From: Lysobacterales bacterium
Lineage (GTDB): Bacteria; Pseudomonadota; Gammaproteobacteria; Xanthomonadales; Xanthomonadaceae
Reading direction: 5' to 3'
Assembly: GCA_016718605.1 (NCBI GenBank)
Contig: JADKCY010000003.1
Coordinates: 682,001 to 746,000 of the forward strand
Length of the DNA: 64,000 nucleotides
The notes under the pieces were generated by a model that did no database searches, was not told the origin of the DNA, and saw only the letters and a program-made list of their open reading frames with translations. Below, piece by piece: positions 59,113-64,000 of the stretch. The position numbers and the translations under genes were made by a program. Positions within the stretch are counted from its first letter, which is position 1, and each line of letters begins with the position of its first letter.

Positions 59113-61887
59113 ATGTTGCTCCATCTCCGATTTCTGGTCGTACTGGCGTTACTGCTGGCTGCACCACTTGCACGTGGGCAATCTTTGGGTGGATTTGTTG
59201 ACCCGAGCTTCAACGGCTTCGGCTGGAGCGAAGGCCCGTTTCGCGGCGAAAACGAGCGCTTGGCCAGCAGCGCCGAGAACACACAGGGGATGTTCGTGGC
59301 GGTCGGAAGCCAGGGTAGCGGGTCGCCGCAGTGCATCGTGGTGCGCTATCGCGACAGCGCATTCAACGGAGCCAGCACGTTGCCCTTGCCCGGTTTGAGC
59401 ATAGTCTTCTGCAGCAAAGTACTGGCACTGCCAGATGGCAGCTTTCGCGTTCTGGGCACCGGCTTGCAGGCGAACGGCCAATACTCGGCCCTGATCATCG
59501 GGCTGACGCCCGACGGCTTGCTGGATACCAGTTTTCAGCAGCAAGGCATGCGGGTGCTCAATACCGATTTCAGTTGGCGCGAGAGCACCGAGCAGACGCT
59601 GTTGAACACGGGAACATTGGACGCGCAAGGGCGCCTCCTCGCGGTCGGTCGGGTACTGAACTCCGCCAACAGCACCTCACGTGGCCTGATTGTTCGTCTG
59701 CTCGGCGACGGCAATCTGGATAGCAGTTTTGCCATCGATGGCTCGCGGCCGTTGGCCGACTACAACCCACCCACGATCTTCGCCCACAGCACGGCGGTCG
59801 ACAGCGTTGGTCGCGTGTATGTCATGGGCCACACCGTCAATCCGGGCACGCCCGATGCCGGCGTCCTCTTTCGCCTGCTCGATGACGGCCAGATCGATCT
59901 CGACTTCGGCTTGGGCATGGATGCACCGCTGCGTATCGGCGGCGGAGGGCGCGGCTTTCTGGGCCAGTGCTATCGAGTGACGTCGCTGTCGCTCGACGCG
60001 CAGGACCGCATGGTGTTGGGCTGCGAGCCTGATCCAAGCGGCGCGGGCCTGATTCCCGCGCCTGGGGTGCTGCGTCTCGGCAGCGATGGCCAACCGGACA
60101 CTGACTTCGGCGGCGATGGCTATGTCGAGCCAATGGCGTGGAACTCGCCATTCGGCTACCTGCGCGGCGCACCACGCGTGGCGCTAACCGAGAACGGCCA
60201 ATTGGTCGTGGGCGGCACACTGGTGCGCAGCCCTGGCGATCCCGACCTGCAGGATTTCTACGTCAGCCGCCTGAACACCGATGGCAGCGCGGACGGTTCC
60301 TACGGCCTCGCCGGCGCGCATCAATCGCACTACACCATCGACCTCTGGCAGAACACCGACTACAAGCTTGAGGAACTGGGCGAACTACGCCTGGATGCGC
60401 GCGGACGCGTCGTGCTCAGCGGCAGCTATGCCAGCGCGCTCGCAGGCACCAGCGAAACGTATGGTCTGATCGCCCGTCTGGGCATGGCCGATCCCGGCGT
60501 GAACGCCGGCTTTCTCGATCCGGACTTCAGCTACCGCGGGTATCGCCTACAGCACATCGATGATGTCACGGGACCGCGTCGATCGACGCTGGCGGAGGAC
60601 CTGGCACTTGACGCGCAGGGACGCGCCATCGTGGTCGGCTCGCTGTACTTGGAAACCGCGCCGTTCAGTGCGGTTTGTGGCATCAGCCGCAGCTTGCCGA
60701 ATGGTCAGCCCGATCCAAGCTTCTCCGGCAACGGCCAACGTGGCATCAGCCTGATTGCGGGTGGCGAAACCTACTGCAATGCCGTCGAGGCGCTGCCCAG
60801 CGGCGAACTGCTGGTGGCTGGCTGGCGTGGAGGTGCCGCTTACACCGCAACCGTAATCCGTCTGCAGGATGACGCCAGTCTGGACACCCAGTTCTGGGGT
60901 GATGGCATGTTGGAGCTACGCGAGGATCTTGGCCTTGGCACACGACAAATCTCGGCGTACTTCAGCGACATGGCACAGGATGCACAAGGACGCATTCTGT
61001 TGCTGGCGGATGGCACCGCCGTCGGCGTGCAGGATCCTGCCTTTCCCTGCGGCTTTGGTAACCTCAACGATGAATGCGGGCTCGTCTTGCGTCTGCTTGC
61101 CGATGGCAGCCTTGATTCCAGCTTCGGCACCAATGGCATGGTCCGACTGATTTCATCGACCAATCCTTCGCGAATGCGAACTGGCAGTCTCGCCGTCGAC
61201 CTCGACGGGCGGATCCTCGTAGCGGGTACTGAGGGCTCGCAAGCCAACGATGAGTCGGCGCTCTTCTATGACATTGCGGAGGACGGACAATCCCAGCAAC
61301 GGATCAGCTTGCGCAACAGCACGGGTTGTCGAGCCAGCTTTTCCTTGGCGGTGGACGGCAGCAACGCGCGACTGCTCGGCTGCAGCCTGTCATCCGGTGG
61401 TGCGGTGCTGCGCCTGCTGCCCAGCAATGCCGTCGATCTCAACTTTGCTCTGGGTGGGGTTGCGCCAGTCGACTACTACACCAATGGCAGCGGCGACACC
61501 GCTAGCGTCAGTGCCATCCTGCCGCAATCAGACAACAGCATGGTCGTGGTCGGCAGTCACCAACAGGGAACACCTTGGGAAGCGGTATTCGGCCGTTACG
61601 ACGTGGGCATCACCAAGTTCGACCGTTTCGGCGATCGAATTGCGTACCCGTCGTTTGGCGCTGGCTACGGCAGCCGACTGCGCTTCCCGGACCTGCCTGG
61701 CGCCTTTGACGAATACCCTTCCACCGCCGTTCAACAAGCCGATGGACGCATCGTGATCGCTGGCACCTTCGCTGATGTGCGTCCCGGCGTGCCGGAACAG
61801 GACAGCACACAAATGTTCCTGGCGCGCATCAGCAATCCACAGCCCGAGCCACTGCCGCCGGAGCTATTTATGGATGGTTTTGAGTAA
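59113..61887 (+). CDS. Large exported delta-60-repeat protein
   Basis: A 924-residue exported protein with a signal peptide (LRFLVVLALLLAAPLARG). At least eight copies of a DG-x-(L/I/P)-D-x-x-F-x-x-(D/N)-G motif occur about every 60-110 residues, for example DGLLDTSFQQQGM, DGNLDSSFAIDG and DGSLDSSFGTNGM. These mark delta-60 repeats, thought to form beta-propellers. The C-terminus is PPELFMDGFE, like that of the metalloprotease at 42857. No catalytic motif is seen; binding or surface attachment is the likeliest role. ATG 59113 starts the signal; the frame is open to 59059. Confidence 0.85.
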   Translation: MLLHLRFLVVLALLLAAPLARGQSLGGFVDPSFNGFGWSEGPFRGENERLASSAENTQGMFVAVGSQGSGSPQCIVVRYRDSAFNGASTLPLPGLSIVFCSKVLALPDGSFRVLGTGLQANGQYSALIIGLTPDGLLDTSFQQQGMRVLNTDFSWRESTEQTLLNTGTLDAQGRLLAVGRVLNSANSTSRGLIVRLLGDGNLDSSFAIDGSRPLADYNPPTIFAHSTAVDSVGRVYVMGHTVNPGTPDAGVLFRLLDDGQIDLDFGLGMDAPLRIGGGGRGFLGQCYRVTSLSLDAQDRMVLGCEPDPSGAGLIPAPGVLRLGSDGQPDTDFGGDGYVEPMAWNSPFGYLRGAPRVALTENGQLVVGGTLVRSPGDPDLQDFYVSRLNTDGSADGSYGLAGAHQSHYTIDLWQNTDYKLEELGELRLDARGRVVLSGSYASALAGTSETYGLIARLGMADPGVNAGFLDPDFSYRGYRLQHIDDVTGPRRSTLAEDLALDAQGRAIVVGSLYLETAPFSAVCGISRSLPNGQPDPSFSGNGQRGISLIAGGETYCNAVEALPSGELLVAGWRGGAAYTATVIRLQDDASLDTQFWGDGMLELREDLGLGTRQISAYFSDMAQDAQGRILLLADGTAVGVQDPAFPCGFGNLNDECGLVLRLLADGSLDSSFGTNGMVRLISSTNPSRMRTGSLAVDLDGRILVAGTEGSQANDESALFYDIAEDGQSQQRISLRNSTGCRASFSLAVDGSNARLLGCSLSSGGAVLRLLPSNAVDLNFALGGVAPVDYYTNGSGDTASVSAILPQSDNSMVVVGSHQQGTPWEAVFGRYDVGITKFDRFGDRIAYPSFGAGYGSRLRFPDLPGAFDEYPSTAVQQADGRIVIAGTFADVRPGVPEQDSTQMFLARISNPQPEPLPPELFMDGFE

Positions 61888-62052
61888 TTCCTGGTTGGCC
61901 ACATTGTGCGTGGAGCATGCGCCAGTCTGCGCGTGCCCGCGCGCATCTGGCCAAGCTTGATGCAAACAAAGAACGACGGCTGGATTCATCTCAGGCCGGC
62001 TGTGTGTTGTCGCTGAGATTACGACTCGCCATGCGCCGCAAGTGGCGTTGGT

Positions 62053-63114
62053 TTACACGAACAGCGATGCTTGCTGGGCCGTGCTGCTGGCATCGACCAG
62101 GTGAATCAGCCCGACGCCTGCCAAGCGATAACGCGTGTCGGGAGACAATCCAACGCGTTGTCGTAGTGCCAGCGCAATCGCCAACACTTCAGCGGCGTTG
62201 GCGGGTGGGCTGTCGAGAGTTTGGCTGCGCGTGAGAATGCGGAAATCGGTGGTCTTGAGTTTGAGCACCACGCCGCGCCCGAGGCGTCCGCTGCGCTGTG
62301 CGCTGTTCCAGATGCGCTCGGCCAGCGGCGCAAGTTCGCCACCGATTTGCTCCAGGCTGAGATCCGTGACGAACGTGTCTTCGGCGGAGATCTGCAGGCT
62401 TGGACGCTCGACTTCCACCGGATGCAGGTCGATGCCCATCGATAGTTCATGCAGACGACGTCCCCAGCGACCGAAGCGCGCATCCAATACTTCGATGGGC
62501 ACCGCCCGAAGTTCGCCGACGCTGCGGATGCCAAGGGCTTCGAGCTTGCTCTCCATCACCTTTCCAACGCCCGGCAAACGCCCAACGGGCAAGGGCGTGA
62601 GGAATTCCATGGCGTGTTCTGGTCGAATCACGAATAAGCCATCCGGCTTGCGCCAGTCGCTGGCGATTTTGGCGAGGAACTTGTTCTCGGCCACACCTGC
62701 GCTGGCAGTGAGTCCAGTTTCGTCGCGGATTTCGCTGCGGATGGCTTGCGCCACCGCAGTCGCGCTGGGCAGGTTCTGCCGGTTGTCGCTGACGTCCAGA
62801 TAGGCCTCGTCCAGCGACAGCGGTTCGATCAGGTCGGTATGGCGCTGAAAGATGGCGCGAATCTGCTTCGACGCCGCCTTGTAGCGCCCAAAATCAGGCG
62901 GCACGAAGATCGCCTGCGGACACAGGCGTTCGGCACGAATGGCGGGCATCGCCGAGCGCACGCCGAAGCGTCGCGCCTCGTAGCTCGCTGCGCAAACCAC
63001 CGAACGCGCACCGCGCCACGCCACCACGACCGGCTTGCCGCGCAACTCAGGATCGTCACGCTGCTCCACCGAGGCGTAGAAGGCATCCATGTCGATGTGA
63101 ACGATCTTGCGCAT
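62053..63114 (-). CDS. dinB: DNA polymerase IV (DinB)
   Basis: A 353-residue Y-family translesion polymerase. The catalytic carboxylates are in HIDMDAFYASVEQRDDPEL at the N-terminus and in LSLDEAYLDVS near residue 105. The helix-hairpin-helix motif LPVGRLPGVGKVMESKLEAL and the little-finger domain follow. The C-terminus lacks a clear beta-clamp motif of the QLxLF type; the last residues (STAQQASLFV) may serve instead. No LexA-type box is obvious upstream. Confidence 0.95.
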   Translation of the reverse strand: MRKIVHIDMDAFYASVEQRDDPELRGKPVVVAWRGARSVVCAASYEARRFGVRSAMPAIRAERLCPQAIFVPPDFGRYKAASKQIRAIFQRHTDLIEPLSLDEAYLDVSDNRQNLPSATAVAQAIRSEIRDETGLTASAGVAENKFLAKIASDWRKPDGLFVIRPEHAMEFLTPLPVGRLPGVGKVMESKLEALGIRSVGELRAVPIEVLDARFGRWGRRLHELSMGIDLHPVEVERPSLQISAEDTFVTDLSLEQIGGELAPLAERIWNSAQRSGRLGRGVVLKLKTTDFRILTRSQTLDSPPANAAEVLAIALALRQRVGLSPDTRYRLAGVGLIHLVDASSTAQQASLFV

Positions 63115-63204
63115 GAATGCAGTCTATCCAGACCTGGAAAGACAGGTGCACGACCTCGGCGACGGAACGCGTCGCGCCGACATCTCAGGCATCGCTCTTG
63201 AGAG

Positions 63205-63241
63205 TCCGCCTGACCTTTGCATGTCAGGGCGGAGCGTCTTT
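63205..63241. other. Stem-loop between the helicase and dinB genes
   Basis: CCGCCTGAC and GTCAGGGCGG pair around an eight-base loop, with one unpaired G. The T-rich tract (TCTTTT) lies on the plus-strand side, while no T-run follows on the minus strand where both neighbours are read. It may still help end the helicase message. Confidence 0.4.
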
Positions 63242-64000
63242 TCAGCCGCGCGGACGTCCTTTAAATCCGCCGCCAGGTTTGCCTTTGAAGCCACCGGGCT
63301 TGCTATCGCCACGCTCGAAGCGTGCGCCGCCCGGTGCGCGCGGGCGCGGGGCGGGACGTTCATTGCTGCTGGCGGCTTTGTCGGCGGCGCTGGCGCGCGC
63401 GATCTTGAGGCGCTGACCGGCGACCCAGACCTGTTTGAGATGCTGCATCAGCTCGTCCGGCATGCCGACCGGGAGGTCGATCAGGCTGTGGTCGCCACGG
63501 ATGTCGATGCGGCCAATGTGGCGCGATTCCAATCCCGCCTCGTTGGCGATGGCACCGACCAGATTGCCGGGCTTGGCACCATGCACATGGCCCACTTCGA
63601 CGCGGAAGGTTTCCATGCCCGCTTCGCTGCCTGCCGCAGGACGTCGCGGGGCGCGCTCGCCTTCGGCGAACTCGCGCGGCGCACGGGGTGGACGCTCGTT
63701 GCTGTCGCGCTCGAACCGATCACTGCGTTCGAAGCGTTCACCGCGCTGCGGACGCTCGGGACGCTCCGGACGATCGAAACGCTCGGCCTTGCCGCGCGAG
63801 GGCGGATCGGGTGGCAGCAACAAAGGGGTATCGCCCTGCAGCAGTCGCGCCAATGCCGCGGCGATTTCGATGGCCGGGGTGTTCTGGTCGCGCTCCATCT
63901 GTTCGATGATCTGGCGATACAGATCCAACTGCGGGTCAGCCAGTGCCCCGACAATCTGCTGTTTGAACTTGCTGACGCGCTGTTCGTTGACGGTTTCGAC
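63242..64000 (-). CDS. deaD: DEAD-box RNA helicase (DeaD/CsdA type), 3' part only
   Basis: The C-terminal 252 residues of an RNA helicase; the 5' part lies beyond the window end. The frame is open through base 64000, beginning VETVNEQRVSKFKQQIVGAL, a segment typical of DeaD after the helicase core. A Pro/Glu/Arg-rich linker with repeated ERFERSDRFER-like units follows. Then comes the RNA-binding DbpA/CsdA domain (ETFRVEVGHVHGAKPGNLVG to RIDIRGDHSLIDLP) and an RGG-like basic tail (GGFKGKPGGGFKGRPRG). It unwinds structured RNA during ribosome assembly and in the cold in homologues. Confidence 0.9.
   Translation of the reverse strand, partial: VETVNEQRVSKFKQQIVGALADPQLDLYRQIIEQMERDQNTPAIEIAAALARLLQGDTPLLLPPDPPSRGKAERFDRPERPERPQRGERFERSDRFERDSNERPPRAPREFAEGERAPRRPAAGSEAGMETFRVEVGHVHGAKPGNLVGAIANEAGLESRHIGRIDIRGDHSLIDLPVGMPDELMQHLKQVWVAGQRLKIARASAADKAASSNERPAPRPRAPGGARFERGDSKPGGFKGKPGGGFKGRPRG

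Overview
The window is a GC-rich, densely coded stretch of chromosome. It most likely comes from a gammaproteobacterium of the Xanthomonadales (Lysobacterales) order. The clues are a type II secretion operon in the order E-F-G-H-I-J-K-L-M-N-D, as in the Xanthomonas xps locus, an exosortase-H-associated membrane protein, and large exported proteins of types common in that order. No rRNA, tRNA, CRISPR array, insertion sequence or prophage could be recognised, so this reads as ordinary chromosome with a few accessory genes.

Layout. 1-3000 (+): the end of thiG, then trmB and an SLC13/TrkA-C permease. 3001-10380 (-): a tightly coupled surface-polysaccharide operon transcribed as PpiC-type isomerase, Wzm permease, Wzt ATPase, glycosyltransferase, methyltransferase, an unusual 609-residue glycosyltransferase-like protein, and a last glycosyltransferase. 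10501-13283 (-): two exported proteins of unknown function, each followed by a strong intrinsic terminator. 13596-24985 (-): the type II secretion operon gspE to gspD plus a small lipoprotein. 25042-25653 (-): the XrtH-associated membrane protein just upstream of gspE. 25668-33659: housekeeping genes (purL, dsbC, xerD, an RDD protein, an AlaA-like aminotransferase, a DUF4345 protein), then rsgA (+) and a lipoprotein (-).

35862-42067 is a divergent amine catabolism locus. A PuuR-like cupin regulator and a PuuC-like dehydrogenase face an omega-aminotransferase, mmsA and speB. Together they could take agmatine to putrescine and GABA, and beta-alanine to acetyl-CoA. 42095-45367 (-) holds a TVNG-repeat periplasmic protein and a secreted reprolysin-like metalloprotease with three 127-residue repeats. 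45559-49662 (+) holds gpmI, an EnvC-like protein and a CtpA-type protease.

49686-54717 is the tyrosine degradation cluster: a MarR regulator divergent from hpd, hmgA, fumarylacetoacetase and maiA, with a perfect palindrome between marR and hpd. 54739-59036 is a looser accessory region of small genes, gene-free DNA and a lipoprotein gene interrupted by an amber codon. 59113-61887 encodes a large delta-60-repeat exported protein. The window closes with dinB and the 3' part of a DeaD-type RNA helicase gene.

The most unusual signals are these: two unrelated exported proteins that share a C-terminal F-x-(N/D)-G-F-E tail; the XrtH-associated protein placed at the head of the type II secretion operon without an exosortase nearby; a GspE lacking the usual tetracysteine motif; the 609-residue protein in the polysaccharide operon; and the amber-interrupted lipoprotein.
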